A stretch of 64,000 bases of DNA, taken from Candidatus Acidiflorens stordalenmirensis. GTDB lineage: Bacteria > Acidobacteriota > Terriglobia > Terriglobales > Acidobacteriaceae. The notes under the pieces were generated by a model. That model worked only from the letters and a program-made list of their open reading frames with translations. It did no database searches and was not told where the DNA came from. Within the stretch, counting starts at the first letter, position 1; each line of letters opens with the position of its first letter. Both the position numbers and the translations under genes were made by a program. This document shows positions 18,572-29,162 of this stretch, piece by piece. The stretch covers positions 1 to 64,000 of the forward strand of contig PLIC01000110.1 of assembly GCA_003139995.1 (NCBI GenBank), given 5' to 3'.

Positions 18572-21139
18572 TCAGAAGAGAACATCGAAGTCGAGCACAG
18601 CTCGCCGATCGTAATTCCCAAAAAAGACGCCATACTGCGGATCGGCAATGTTCGAGTGCACCTCGAGCGGATTGAAGTGGTTGGTCACATTACGGACTGT
18701 AGCCGAGAAGCGCACTGCGTGTTTCGGGTCGACCTGGATGTCTTTCGAAACTCGTAGGTCGAGAGAGAAGTATTTTGGGAAACGATACTGCGGACCGTAG
18801 GTTGCAGCTACGTACTGCTGGAATACGTCGGTCGGCTGGTAGGGAAAACCGTTACGAAGCTCCGCATGTGGCGTTACCATGATCTTTCGTGGAAAAGCGT
18901 ACGAGCCCCACAGCAGAAACCGATTGGGAATTTCACTGGGCAAACTTGCTATGAGGCTCTCGCGCACCACAGGAAAAGGGTAGTTCCCCAGGTAGGAGTT
19001 GGCGTCGCTGATGTCGCCATAGGCATATTGCCGAACGTAGGAAAAGAAAAACCGGCGATTGGAAGCCGCCCCAATCCGCGCCGTAAACTCGGCTTGTCGC
19101 GTGCGCGCCCAGCCGGATGCCCCGAGCACAAACGCATTCTGGTTCTGAACGACTTCCGGCTGGAGCGTGATCATATCCTGTTCGTGGCTCTGAAGGTATT
19201 TCACGCGAAGCAGCAAGAAGCGATTCACAGCGCGTTCGAAGGCCACGTTCCACGCCACGCTGTAGGGAGCGAAATTGCCGCTCTTCTGAGCGCTATCGAT
19301 AAATGGAAAGTGCGATTGCGCCGCCTGCGCGGTGAGGTTGATGTATTCGACCGGCGGCCCCACCGGGACGCCGGTCGAGTTGTAGGTCGTGATCGTCTGT
19401 TCGGGATAGCTGTTGAACGCATAAACATCGAGCGGAACGGAATCGTAAAAGACGCCGATGCCGCCGCGAACCACCGTTTTCCCCACATCGGGAGTCCACT
19501 CGAAGCCAATGCGTGGAGCCGCGCGGGTGGTATAGGTAATCGTCTGAGCTTCGAGACGGAGACCGGCGTCAATCGCCAGATGAGAATTTAGCACCCAGTG
19601 GTCCTGGGCAAAGGCAGCGGGCTCCATGTCGGCAAGATCGAACGCTCCTGCTCCGGAGAAGTTAATCTGCTGCAGGAGATAGCCGCTGGCATCGTCGATC
19701 AGAACCGGACGAGCGTAAAAGTGGCCCACATTCTCGCTGTGGCCCAGCACCGATCCAAACTTGAGCGTGTGGTGCCCGGCGAAGTGAAGCGTGCGCGGTG
19801 TCCATTCTTCAATCCATTCAAAGCGATTGGCACGGCGCGATTCCTGGCTGAAGTAGTTGCCGAGGTTTCCGGTCGGAGTCAGCACCATGTCGGCTGTTCC
19901 CTGTGCCGTTATTCCACTGCTCACTACTCTGCTTGACACCGTGCTCTGCAAGAGCCCGCCGCCGATGGCCAGCCGGTCTGTGAGCGTGCCGGTAGTCTCG
20001 TGGAAATCCGCGCTTGGCGTTACCGGTTGCGGATTGAAGTAATCCAGTCCGGCATACTGCTGCGAATGTGGAGCGAAATGGAAGCTGCCGGTCAGGGTTT
20101 GGTTGGCGGAAAGGATCGCATCGAATTGCGTGAAGGAGTTGAACGCCTTAGAGGTGCTCAGACTCTGGTCAAACGGCAGGGTGCGAACCTCCTGCTTGTC
20201 GAGCAGGTATTCGGCGCCTTCCAGGAAATACAGGCGGTTGGCGATAATGGGGCCACTGAGATTGAATCGAGGAGCAGCGTCCCTGATGCCGTCGAGGTGC
20301 CCGCTTCTGATGAAAAAGTCGGGAAACGGATCATTCAGACTGTAATTCCACTTCTCGCCTCCGCGTCGCGTATCCGCGGCGACTACACCCGCGGTGAAGC
20401 GCCCATACTCCGCGAGGTAGGGCATCTCCGACACTTCGATGGTCTCCACGCTGTCGATCGGGACGCTGAGTCCAAACGCCCCGGTAGCGGGATCGGTCAC
20501 ATCCACCGAATTGACCAGCAGCGCGCTATGGTCTTCGCCGAAACCCGCGATTCGTACGCTCCCATCTGGGCCGCGCACGATTCCAGCTATCAGCGGCAGA
20601 GCATCCACCAATGTAGCTGGGCGTAATGGAGTGTCCTTGGCTTTCGCAGGGGCCAAGGTTGTGGGGCCGCTTGAGGTTTCTGTTATCGGATTGGACGCTT
20701 CGCCTTTGACTTCCACGCGCTGCTGACTCAACGCCACGGTGGTCAGCAGAACATCGATATCGATATCCTGGGCAGCATTCCCTTCGTTAACTTCCAAAGT
20801 GGTCTCGGTGGGCAGAGATCCTTTCTTCTGAATCTTCAGCGAATAGGTCCCCGGGAGGTTGACCGTGAGGGCCACTTTTCCCGTGGCATCTGTGCTGGAG
20901 GTACTCACGAGCTTATCGCTTACCCGAACCTCAACGGTCGCATCCGGCACCGGCAGGTTCTTTTCGTCAATCACTGAAAGGTGGATAATCCAGGTACGGA
21001 AATCGGCAGCTCCAGAAGTGCCGGTGACGCCACATATTGCCATACATAGCAGGAATGCGCCCGCGCCCGCTTTGCGGAACAGGGCCGACGGTGATCGCTC
21101 TCCAATACTGGCAATTTTCATTCGCATGTCGTACGGCAA
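18572..21139 (-). CDS. TonB-dependent receptor-like protein with N-terminal carboxypeptidase-regulatory-like domain
   Basis: Signal peptide; VPDATVEVRVSDKLVSTSSTDATGKVALTVNLPGTYSLKIQK; plug-like DALPLIAGIVRGPDGSVRIAGFGEDHSALLVNSVDVTDP; long beta-strand-rich remainder. Confidence 0.85.
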   Translation of the reverse strand: MPYDMRMKIASIGERSPSALFRKAGAGAFLLCMAICGVTGTSGAADFRTWIIHLSVIDEKNLPVPDATVEVRVSDKLVSTSSTDATGKVALTVNLPGTYSLKIQKKGSLPTETTLEVNEGNAAQDIDIDVLLTTVALSQQRVEVKGEASNPITETSSGPTTLAPAKAKDTPLRPATLVDALPLIAGIVRGPDGSVRIAGFGEDHSALLVNSVDVTDPATGAFGLSVPIDSVETIEVSEMPYLAEYGRFTAGVVAADTRRGGEKWNYSLNDPFPDFFIRSGHLDGIRDAAPRFNLSGPIIANRLYFLEGAEYLLDKQEVRTLPFDQSLSTSKAFNSFTQFDAILSANQTLTGSFHFAPHSQQYAGLDYFNPQPVTPSADFHETTGTLTDRLAIGGGLLQSTVSSRVVSSGITAQGTADMVLTPTGNLGNYFSQESRRANRFEWIEEWTPRTLHFAGHHTLKFGSVLGHSENVGHFYARPVLIDDASGYLLQQINFSGAGAFDLADMEPAAFAQDHWVLNSHLAIDAGLRLEAQTITYTTRAAPRIGFEWTPDVGKTVVRGGIGVFYDSVPLDVYAFNSYPEQTITTYNSTGVPVGPPVEYINLTAQAAQSHFPFIDSAQKSGNFAPYSVAWNVAFERAVNRFLLLRVKYLQSHEQDMITLQPEVVQNQNAFVLGASGWARTRQAEFTARIGAASNRRFFFSYVRQYAYGDISDANSYLGNYPFPVVRESLIASLPSEIPNRFLLWGSYAFPRKIMVTPHAELRNGFPYQPTDVFQQYVAATYGPQYRFPKYFSLDLRVSKDIQVDPKHAVRFSATVRNVTNHFNPLEVHSNIADPQYGVFFGNYDRRAVLDFDVLF

Positions 21140-21611
21140 GAAAGGAATACGCTAAGTTTACGATCATCTTCCGCTGGGCTGACAAGCATCTTTTTTCAGC
21201 ATTACCGATTCGTCATTTTCCGCGCTCTCGGAGGCCGGAAAAGACAAAGAAGATGAACGGAATGTCATCTGAGTGCAAGAGAAACTACTGTAAACTATGA
21301 TAACGAAGTGAGCTCGATTGGGCAACGTCCGGCACAACTCTCCTGAGTAACCAGGCAGAGTCCAATTCTCGTCCCGAGCCTTATGTCAATTCCAAGGAAG
21401 GAATAGCCGATCGAAAATCAGGTGTGCGTCAAAGCTCGAAGCGCGAACACATTCCTGATCTGCTGCAGGTGTGGTGTTCCAAAATCTCCAGGCTGCCAAT
21501 TCTTGTGAAAGACAGAGTCACTGGTCGGTTCTTGCTGGTTGGGCTCGTAAACTGCGAGGGCATAACAATCGTCTCGGCAAGGTTGTTCGTCTTCGGTGCG
21601 CGAGGGACTCG

Positions 21612-22535
21612 ATGATTTTCAGCATCCGCCATGTGGTTCTCGCCGTCGCTGCCATCCCATTTGTCTATTATTTGATTGCCGTGTTCAGCTCGTGGCAGTT
21701 CTTTCGCCGCACCGCATGTCGAAATGCGCCCAATCATAACTTCACTCCGCCGGTAAGTAATCTAAAACCGGTTCGCGGGCTTGATCCCGATGCCTACGAA
21801 AACTTCGCCAGCTTCTGCAGGCAAGACTATCCTGACTACGAGCTGCTCTTCTGCGTCGGTGAGAAGGACGATCCGGTTGTTCCCATACTGCAGAAGCTAG
21901 CGCGTGATTTTCCGGAACGCCGCATTCGGCTGTTGTTCGGCGCAGGCGGAGGGGGATCTAACGACAAAGTGATCAAGTTGGCCCGCCTTGTCGGCGAAGC
22001 GCAGCACGAAGTTGTGGTAATTAGCGATAGTGACGTCCGGGTGCAGCCCGACTACCTGCGCACTGTGGTTGCGCCTTTGGCCGATGCCAAGGTGGGAGCG
22101 GTGACCTGTTTTTACGTGCCGATCGCAGAGAAAATACTCGCCGAAAATCTCCAGACGATTGGTATGTTTTCCGACTTCTATGCCGGCATCCTGGTCGCGC
22201 GTCAGCTTGACGGAGTGAAGTTTGCGCTGGGGCCGACCATCGCCACCACGCGCACGCGGCTGGCCGGATTCGGCGGCTATGAAGCGATTGAAAACCGTCC
22301 TGCCGACGATCTGCTGGTGGGCCGCCTCATCGCCGAACAGGGCTACGAAGTCGAACTTTTGCCCTACACTATTTTGACGGTTGCCGATTATCAGTCCCTG
22401 CGCGACCTTCTCCACAAACGCCTGCGCTGGTTCGTGGTCATGCGCCATATGCGGCCCTGGGGACACCTGGGACTGATCTTCACGTCGGGCCTGCCTTGGG
22501 CGCACGGCGGCGCTCCTACTATGTATGCTATATAA
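21612..22535 (+). CDS. HpnI-like / GT21-type glycosyltransferase, C-terminally truncated copy
   Basis: FTPPVSNLKPVRGLDPDAYENFASFCRQDYPDYELLFCVGEKDDP...SDSDVRVQPDYLR...NRPADDLLVGRLIAEQGYEVELLPY; ends after GLIFTSGLPW, where the neighbouring copy continues. Confidence 0.8.
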   Translation: MIFSIRHVVLAVAAIPFVYYLIAVFSSWQFFRRTACRNAPNHNFTPPVSNLKPVRGLDPDAYENFASFCRQDYPDYELLFCVGEKDDPVVPILQKLARDFPERRIRLLFGAGGGGSNDKVIKLARLVGEAQHEVVVISDSDVRVQPDYLRTVVAPLADAKVGAVTCFYVPIAEKILAENLQTIGMFSDFYAGILVARQLDGVKFALGPTIATTRTRLAGFGGYEAIENRPADDLLVGRLIAEQGYEVELLPYTILTVADYQSLRDLLHKRLRWFVVMRHMRPWGHLGLIFTSGLPWAHGGAPTMYAI

Positions 22536-22592
22536 TTTTCCTGCGTTTCTGTTGGACGCGGGCGGCGAGAAGTTTGTCACGAAGGAAATTCG

Positions 22593-23753
22593 ATGTTGTT
22601 GACAACAACTATCTATGTCTTTCTGGGAGTAGCAGCCCTTCCCTTCATCTATTATCTTTTAGTCCTTTACAGTTCTTGGCGATTTTTTCGCCGCTCATCG
22701 ATTGAAGCGGCCACAAAATCGGATTTTACTCCGCCAGCCAGCATCTTGAAGCCCGTCCGAGGCCTTGATCCCGAGGCATATGAGAATTTCGCCAGCTTTT
22801 GCAACCAAGACTATCCCGAGTACGAGGTGGTTTTCTGCCTTGGGGACACAGACGACCCCTCCCTTGCGGTTATCGAACAGCTACAGCGCGATTTTCCTGG
22901 CTGTGCGATCCGAGTGCTTTTCCGCTCCGGCAGAAGCGCCTCCAACGACAAAGTAGCTAAACTAGACCAGCTGGTGAACGAAGCTCATTACGAATACTTG
23001 GTGATTAACGATAGTGATGTTCGAGTCGCACCGGATTACATGCGCACTGTCATTGCTCCTCTCGTCCGGCCCGCGGTGGGGGCCGTGACCTGCCTGTATG
23101 TTTCTGCGGAGGATAAGAGCGTTGTTGATGGTATTCAAACGATCGGGATGATTTCTGATCTCTACGCCGGCATTTTGGTCGCCCGGGAACTCGATGGGGT
23201 CAAGTTCGCGCTGGGAGAAACTATAGTGACCACGCGTACCAGACTGGCGCAATTTGGGGGTTATCGCACACTTGAGAACCGCCCGGCCGATGACCTGCTG
23301 GTGGGCCGCATGATCGCTGAACAAGGCTATGAGGTTGAGCTTCTACCATATGCGGTAATGACCGTCCCCGACTACAGCTCCATGCGCGATCTCTTCTTAA
23401 AGCGCCTGCGATGGATGGTAGTGATGCGGTACATGCGCCCGTGGGGACATCTCGGTTTAATTTTCACGCTAGGCTTGCCTTGGTCAATCGCGGCAATTGC
23501 GGTGCATCCCTCAGTGACAGTTGCGCTGAGCTATCTCGGCACGTACTTTGTGCTTCGAATCGCAATGGCTTGGGCGATTGGGATTTGGGGTCTAAAACAC
23601 TCATCTCTATGGAAGATTATGCCGCTTCTTCCGGTATGGGACGCCGTAGCATTCGCCATCTGGGTGGCCAGTTTTCTGCATAACAGCATTCGCTGGCGCG
23701 GTGAATATTATTACATCCGGAATGGAAAACTGGTCCTCGCGTCCGGCGGGTGA
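22593..23753 (+). CDS. HpnI-like / GT21-type glycosyltransferase
   Basis: Tandem paralogue of the preceding ORF with a complete hydrophobic C-terminus (..SFLHNSIRWRGEYYYIRNGKLVLASGG). Confidence 0.85.
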   Translation: MLLTTTIYVFLGVAALPFIYYLLVLYSSWRFFRRSSIEAATKSDFTPPASILKPVRGLDPEAYENFASFCNQDYPEYEVVFCLGDTDDPSLAVIEQLQRDFPGCAIRVLFRSGRSASNDKVAKLDQLVNEAHYEYLVINDSDVRVAPDYMRTVIAPLVRPAVGAVTCLYVSAEDKSVVDGIQTIGMISDLYAGILVARELDGVKFALGETIVTTRTRLAQFGGYRTLENRPADDLLVGRMIAEQGYEVELLPYAVMTVPDYSSMRDLFLKRLRWMVVMRYMRPWGHLGLIFTLGLPWSIAAIAVHPSVTVALSYLGTYFVLRIAMAWAIGIWGLKHSSLWKIMPLLPVWDAVAFAIWVASFLHNSIRWRGEYYYIRNGKLVLASGG

Positions 23754-23871
23754 TCTCGCTCCTACTCAGTGCACATCATCTGCGCAGTACAAGACCCGAA
23801 TGGAGTTGCGCACGGTCGAGCTCTTTTCTCGGGAGGTTCGGCCCGTTTCACAGTGTGATCTTTGGGCCTTC

Positions 23872-24618
23872 CTACGAAATGGAGCTGTGGCGAGGCGTTT
23901 TCAGGGGCAATAAGGAATGTGAGCTGTGTGCGCTGTATTGCCCCGCCTTGGCCGTTTGCCGCTTGAAAATTTCCTTCGCACGCCGGTAAACGTCGATATC
24001 GGCTGCCCTGTATTTTTCCACCGATCTTCGAATTTCACTGTCGATCTTATAAGCGCCTCCTTGGTTGTCGGGATTGACGTTAAGAAAACTCTCACCCCGA
24101 AGGTCGCACCCAAAAATCGAATTGAAGAGATTCACACTTCTATAGAACTCCTCTGATAGCCCCACCATCGCAAGATCCTCGATGGAAAGGGTACCGAGAT
24201 ATTGCGATTGTTGATCGCAAAAGGCATCCCACGTCAAATAATCGTGCAGAGTCATCTTAGCTTCATGGAATATCTTCTCCTCCAGATGGTCCCGCTGAGG
24301 ATTGCGCAACAGAAAGTAGTAGTGCGATACCGCCTGTTGATACGGATCTCGAAAGAATGCGACGAAATCCTCGCTCGGAAATAGTCCCAAATACTTGTCT
24401 GCCGCGAAGTGACCGTGAATAATGTCGTACTTTTCTAAAAGCTCGTCGCGGCGGCTGCGCATCTTCAGGGTACGGCTTTGACAGCGCTCGATGGCTTCGG
24501 GAACCTTACACCCCGCCCAATCGCCATAGTCCGACATCAGCCGCTCTCCAAACTCCGTCTGCAGTAGCTCGCGAAACGAGTTTCCGGCGGCCTTCGGGAC
24601 GTGAATGGAAAGGATCAT
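23872..24618 (-). CDS. Sulfotransferase family 2-like protein
   Basis: MILSIHVPKAAGNSFRELLQTEFG (PAPS 5'-loop-like), IIHGHFAADKYL, VAFFRDPYQQAVSHYYFLLR (3'-phosphate-site-like). Confidence 0.8.
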   Translation of the reverse strand: MILSIHVPKAAGNSFRELLQTEFGERLMSDYGDWAGCKVPEAIERCQSRTLKMRSRRDELLEKYDIIHGHFAADKYLGLFPSEDFVAFFRDPYQQAVSHYYFLLRNPQRDHLEEKIFHEAKMTLHDYLTWDAFCDQQSQYLGTLSIEDLAMVGLSEEFYRSVNLFNSIFGCDLRGESFLNVNPDNQGGAYKIDSEIRRSVEKYRAADIDVYRRAKEIFKRQTAKAGQYSAHSSHSLLPLKTPRHSSIS

Positions 24619-24822
24619 TGAATGTGCCCCGAGGATGATCCGGCGTGTCTTGAATAAGTGACCATGCCCTCTCTCCCGTTGTCTTGAATCGTGATACATC
24701 CCTCTTCAGTATCGACTGGCGTTGCCATCACGCGATGTCTCCTGAAATTCGAAGTCTATCCGCAAGTCTCGGTGGGAGCGTAGTCGAGTGGATATTAAAT
24801 GCGCTTAACCCCAGATTACGAT

Positions 24823-26664
24823 CTATGGAGGGCTTTTCCCAGCCCAGGGTTGATTGGTCAGCAGTACTTTGCCTCCGCTGGCGGAAACCAGATTGAGTTG
24901 CTCACTCCCCACCAGGGATTCCAGTCGAGGAACCACACTCTGGTTTGCCACGATGTAGGAGCGTTCTGCCTTAAGCCAAAGGTTCTTGAATTGCGAATCG
25001 TCGATAAACACATCGGGTGCACCGGGAGCGTAGGCGCCGTATTCCAGATTGTTGAAGCGGCCGTTGCGAAGCAGCGCGGTTCGGTTGGTATAGAAAAAGA
25101 TGGAAGAAAATGTGTAGTAGTGGTGATCCACAATCAGCGTCCCCTCCGGCGATTTCAGGATTGCCTCCGCCAGCGGCCGCGACGACAGATAGGGATCGAA
25201 GACGGCCATGGCAAGGCGCGCGGCATGGAAGAACAATATCATCATTAGCGCGGTGGCGAGAAATGCGCGCCGGCCGGTCCATTTCCAGGTTGCCAATGCA
25301 CCCATGCAGAAGGCAATTGCAGCCACCAGCAGAGGCACCCGAAGATAGGCAAAGGATGCCAGGGTGAGGTCCTGCATGTGCCCCAATGAGAGCGTATAAG
25401 CGCCGGGATGTTGGCTGAGTACCCGCGAAATGTCTCCCGGTGCGGGGATGTGACGAGTGAGAAAAAATAGAGTTAACGTCGCCAGCCCAGTACACGCCGC
25501 AATCGCCGAGAGCGTGCGGGTACCGCGCCGTATCCAATCGTTTCCCATCGCCATCGCCGATCCCAAAAGGAGCGCAAGCGCGGGATAGCAAGGCATCGAG
25601 TAATATTCCTGCGTGGTAGAGAAGGTGAAGAAGATCAGCACAAAGCCCGCCCAACAGAGCGCCAGAAGGCGGGTTCGCCCGGCACGGTCGTTGGATTTGG
25701 GTTTGAAGGAGAGTTTGGCAACGGCGGGGAAATACACGCTCCAGGGAAACAGCCACACCAGGTGCAGCAGCCAGAAGTAAAGGCGCGGCACGGTGTTGTA
25801 GTCTCGCGGATAGCGCAGATTCAGAAAACGGAGCAATTGCTCATTGATGAAGAAAAACCAAAGAAACCCGTGATATTCCCCCGGGCCGCTGTGAAGTGTG
25901 AAGGCGAAGTAAGGGGGGTTGCGCAACGTAGCCAAAATGTGCCAGGGCGCGGCGATGAGCAAGACGACCAGCAATCCGCTGAAGGGACGCAACCGCCGCC
26001 AGGCGGCGGCAGAAAAGAGCTGGCCAGTGATCCAAAGATAAATGGCGCCTGCCGCGAGTGGAAACAGGACTCCGATCAGGCTCTTTAGCAGAAGACCCAG
26101 CCCAAGGTTCGCGGCCAGCACGAAAGCCCAAAACCGCGGATGAGGCTCCTCTTCGTCCAAGGCGCGAAGAAACGCCCACATGGCAAGGGCGACCGTGAAG
26201 GTCAGCATGACATCGGGGATCAAAACCCGAGTAAACAAAAACAGCCCGATGCATGTGGCCATGCATAGACCCGCATAGAATCCCGCTCGCTTACCGAATG
26301 CCCAAGCGCCGAAAGCGACCGTCAACCAGCAGAGGGCAATGGCCGACAAGGCAATCGGAATACGCGCTGCCCAGTCGCGCGCGCCGAAAACCTCGTAGCT
26401 CGCCGCAATGGCCCAGTACACAAGAGGAGCCTTTTCCAGATACACCACGCCATCCAGCCGCGCCGTCACCCAATCGCCCGAAGTCAGCATATTGCGGGCA
26501 ATCTGTGCCTGCACGGCGTCAACGTCATCCATGAGGGAGGGAGGAGAAACAATGCAACCTAAGTAGATGGCCCCCGCGACGAGCAGAACGCCTAGATATA
26601 GGTACCAGTTTTTTCCTGTATCCAAACGCTCGTCTCCCGGGAGGCCGCTGCCTGAATCCCCCAT
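24823..26664 (-). CDS. ArnT-like GT39 membrane glycosyltransferase
   Basis: DDVDAVQAQIARNMLTSGDWVTARLDGVVYLEKAPLVYWAIAASYEVFGARDWAARIPIAL; many TM segments. Confidence 0.85.
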   Translation of the reverse strand: MGDSGSGLPGDERLDTGKNWYLYLGVLLVAGAIYLGCIVSPPSLMDDVDAVQAQIARNMLTSGDWVTARLDGVVYLEKAPLVYWAIAASYEVFGARDWAARIPIALSAIALCWLTVAFGAWAFGKRAGFYAGLCMATCIGLFLFTRVLIPDVMLTFTVALAMWAFLRALDEEEPHPRFWAFVLAANLGLGLLLKSLIGVLFPLAAGAIYLWITGQLFSAAAWRRLRPFSGLLVVLLIAAPWHILATLRNPPYFAFTLHSGPGEYHGFLWFFFINEQLLRFLNLRYPRDYNTVPRLYFWLLHLVWLFPWSVYFPAVAKLSFKPKSNDRAGRTRLLALCWAGFVLIFFTFSTTQEYYSMPCYPALALLLGSAMAMGNDWIRRGTRTLSAIAACTGLATLTLFFLTRHIPAPGDISRVLSQHPGAYTLSLGHMQDLTLASFAYLRVPLLVAAIAFCMGALATWKWTGRRAFLATALMMILFFHAARLAMAVFDPYLSSRPLAEAILKSPEGTLIVDHHYYTFSSIFFYTNRTALLRNGRFNNLEYGAYAPGAPDVFIDDSQFKNLWLKAERSYIVANQSVVPRLESLVGSEQLNLVSASGGKVLLTNQPWAGKSPP

Positions 26665-28517
26665 TGTTTCATCCACAGAAAGAGCACCATCAGGCCCCAT
26701 AAGTGATATCCAACATTGACTCGTCTCTCCAGGTGTTGGCGAATATAAGTCTCGATCGCCTCCCGCCGGAATAGTCTCGCGTGCTCGGACGAACCGTCCA
26801 GCAAAACATCCATCATCAACGAGCGCAGACAGCCCCGAAGCCAATCGTGCGCCGGGATGTCGAATCCGATCTTCTTGCGTCGAAGAACCGAAGGTGGAAG
26901 CTTATCTCGCATCAGTTCCTTCAGAAGAACCTTCTGCCTCGAACCGCGGATCTTCAGAGATGCGGGCAGGGAGGCGGCGAATTCAACGATCCGGTGATCG
27001 AGGAACGGCGGCCGCACTTCCAGCGAATGCGCCATGCTCATGCGGTCCGCCTTGTTCAGAATATCGTCGGGAAGAAAATATCTCTGATCGAACCACAAAT
27101 ACGGCGCCAGATCGTCGTGGGCCGCCGACCGATCGCGCAGTTCGCCTAGGACATAGTTGAGAGCGGGTGGAAGTTCCGAGCGCAGCAGGGCCCGCTTTTG
27201 CGCTTCGCTGAAGGTTCCGTTCCAGTAGACGTGCGCGCGATCGGGAGTCATCAGGGAGCCTTCGAGAAATCGCTTCAGTTGGTATTCGAAACTGATTTTC
27301 TCGTCGGAAACCGGCCAGGCCCGTAATGCGTCGAGTGCGAGTCGGAGAGCTTTTTGCGGCAATCGCCGGGCGAGCGCAGCAAGGCGATTCGCTCGATAAG
27401 TGAGATAGCCGCCAAACAGCTCGTCCGCACCTTCGCCGCTCAGGCTGACCGTCGTCTTGGTCTTGCTCAGTTTGGAAAGGAACCAGACCGGAACCGCTCC
27501 CGCGTCCGCGGAGGGTTCATCCGAGTAATACGCGAATGCCTCAATCGCACCCCGCAGGTCGACCTCCGGATTCAGGTCCAGTTCCTCGTGCTCGGTCTGG
27601 TATAGCTGCGCGACCTCGTGAATGTATGCGGTTTCGTCGAAACTCCGCCCCTGGAATGAAATCGAGAAAGTCTTGAGCGGCGCGCCGGATTCGCTCGCCG
27701 CGTAGTGCAAAATCGTAGAAGAATCGATGCCTCCGCTAAGCCACATGCCCAGCGGGACATCGGAAAGCAGGTGCTCGCGGATCGACTGCCGGAGAAGAGC
27801 GTCTAATTCCTCCCGAGCAGACTCCAGCGTCCAATCGCGGACGACTCCGATCGGCAGGCGCCAGTAGGAGTCGGAAGAAACCTTGCCATCCCGCCACTCC
27901 AACCACTGTCCCGGAGGAAGTTTTTCGATGCCCTCCACCAGCGTCCAGGGGCAGGGCACATAGTTCAGCGACAGATAGCAATCGAGGCCGTCCAAACTCA
28001 ATCGCCGCTCAATCTCGGGATGGATCAGAATTGCCTTTAATTCGGAACCGAAGAACAGGTCGTCTCCGCGACGCGCGAAATAAAGCGGCTTAATCCCCAT
28101 ACGATCCCGCGCCAGTACCAGCCGCTTCGTCGATTGGGTCCAGAGCGCGATCGCGAACATGCCTCGCAACCGCGCAAAACAACCTGTGTCCCATTCGAGG
28201 AACGCTCGAAGAACAGTTTCCGTGTCGCAGTGCGAGTAAAAGCGATGGCCAAGTTCTTCCAGTTCGCGTCGCAGTTCCTGGTGGTTGTAGACTTCGCCGT
28301 TGAACACAATGGCTACATCGCCATCTTCAGACAGAATCGGTTGGTCGCCGAGGCCGAGGTCTATAATCTTGAGCCGCGTCGCGCCCATGGAGCAGAGGCT
28401 GGACTCGAACACACCCTGCTGGTCCGGTCCACGATGAATCAGTGTGGCGGCGGCGCTCCGAATGCGATCGGGATCAGGCACCCAACGTTTGTGGGTGAAA
28501 CCAACGATGCCACACAA
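26592..28517 (-). CDS. asnB: Asparagine synthase (glutamine-hydrolysing)
   Basis: MCGIVGF N-terminus, HRGPDQQG, VFNGEVYNHQELR, LSGGIDSSTI, SGEGADELFGGY, LPDDILNKADRMSMAHSLEVRPPFLDH. Confidence 0.93.
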   Translation of the reverse strand: MCGIVGFTHKRWVPDPDRIRSAAATLIHRGPDQQGVFESSLCSMGATRLKIIDLGLGDQPILSEDGDVAIVFNGEVYNHQELRRELEELGHRFYSHCDTETVLRAFLEWDTGCFARLRGMFAIALWTQSTKRLVLARDRMGIKPLYFARRGDDLFFGSELKAILIHPEIERRLSLDGLDCYLSLNYVPCPWTLVEGIEKLPPGQWLEWRDGKVSSDSYWRLPIGVVRDWTLESAREELDALLRQSIREHLLSDVPLGMWLSGGIDSSTILHYAASESGAPLKTFSISFQGRSFDETAYIHEVAQLYQTEHEELDLNPEVDLRGAIEAFAYYSDEPSADAGAVPVWFLSKLSKTKTTVSLSGEGADELFGGYLTYRANRLAALARRLPQKALRLALDALRAWPVSDEKISFEYQLKRFLEGSLMTPDRAHVYWNGTFSEAQKRALLRSELPPALNYVLGELRDRSAAHDDLAPYLWFDQRYFLPDDILNKADRMSMAHSLEVRPPFLDHRIVEFAASLPASLKIRGSRQKVLLKELMRDKLPPSVLRRKKIGFDIPAHDWLRGCLRSLMMDVLLDGSSEHARLFRREAIETYIRQHLERRVNVGYHLWGLMVLFLWMKQWGIQAAASRETSVWIQEKTGTYI

Positions 28518-28731
28518 GAGCGTGCACCTCTATCGCCTTCTTGAAATCGGCTTGCGATTCTCCCGCAAATCTCGCGGAGACTTGTGACTCCGCGAAACCA
28601 AGGCATGGCGCAAGCTGCTGGCTATTTAGACAGAAAAGCAATCCTAACGGTCTTTTTGAGGATGCACAACCCAGATGGAGATTCCTTGCGAGTCTCAGAA
28701 CCTACTCGGGAGACCAAAATAAGGATCGACT

Positions 28732-28751
28732 GGCACGGCTGAGGCCGTGCC
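28732..28751. repeat. Palindromic repeat GGCACGGC-tgag-GCCGTGCC
   Basis: Perfect 8-bp arms; same core as 38512..38531 (GGCACGGCTTCAGCCGTGCC). Confidence 0.7.
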
Positions 28752-28787
28752 CTCCCAAAGTATGCGCCATCGAGCTTTCCGCCCACA

Positions 28788-29162
28788 TCACCGTCGGCCC
28801 ATGATGACTAGGGTGACGCCGATGCAAACCAGAAGCACGCCCGCCCACCTCCTCGGGGTGACCTGTTCGCCGAGAAAGAATTTTCCTCCCAGTGCGCCGG
28901 CGCCGTAACTCAGAGCTGTAACCGGAACCACCAAACTGACGTTTTCCCTCGATAGCATCGCGAGCAGGGAGAAGAATGCAGTTCCCATGAGGGTCAGACC
29001 GGCCCACATCCACCAAACTCGCAGCGCGCGGGCGAGCACGCCTACCAGGGCAGCGGGGCGAAAATTTTTCACCTCGCCCACCGCCTTCATGGCACGGGTG
29101 ACGCAGAGCTCGCCTCCGGTGCCGGCGCCAATAATTAGAAGATAGAAGATAAGCTCGCGCAT
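28788..29162 (-). CDS. Small DMT/EamA (SMR-like) transporter subunit, half 2
   Basis: ~124 aa, four predicted TMs; EQVTPRRWAGVLLVCIGVTLVIMG. Confidence 0.75.
   Translation of the reverse strand: MRELIFYLLIIGAGTGGELCVTRAMKAVGEVKNFRPAALVGVLARALRVWWMWAGLTLMGTAFFSLLAMLSRENVSLVVPVTALSYGAGALGGKFFLGEQVTPRRWAGVLLVCIGVTLVIMGRR

Noticed and set aside
22496-22705. Frameshift explanation for the short first HpnI-like copy
   Set aside because: No alternate frame after GLPW restores the missing ~85-aa C-terminus, and only 57 bp remain before the second copy; deletion fits better.
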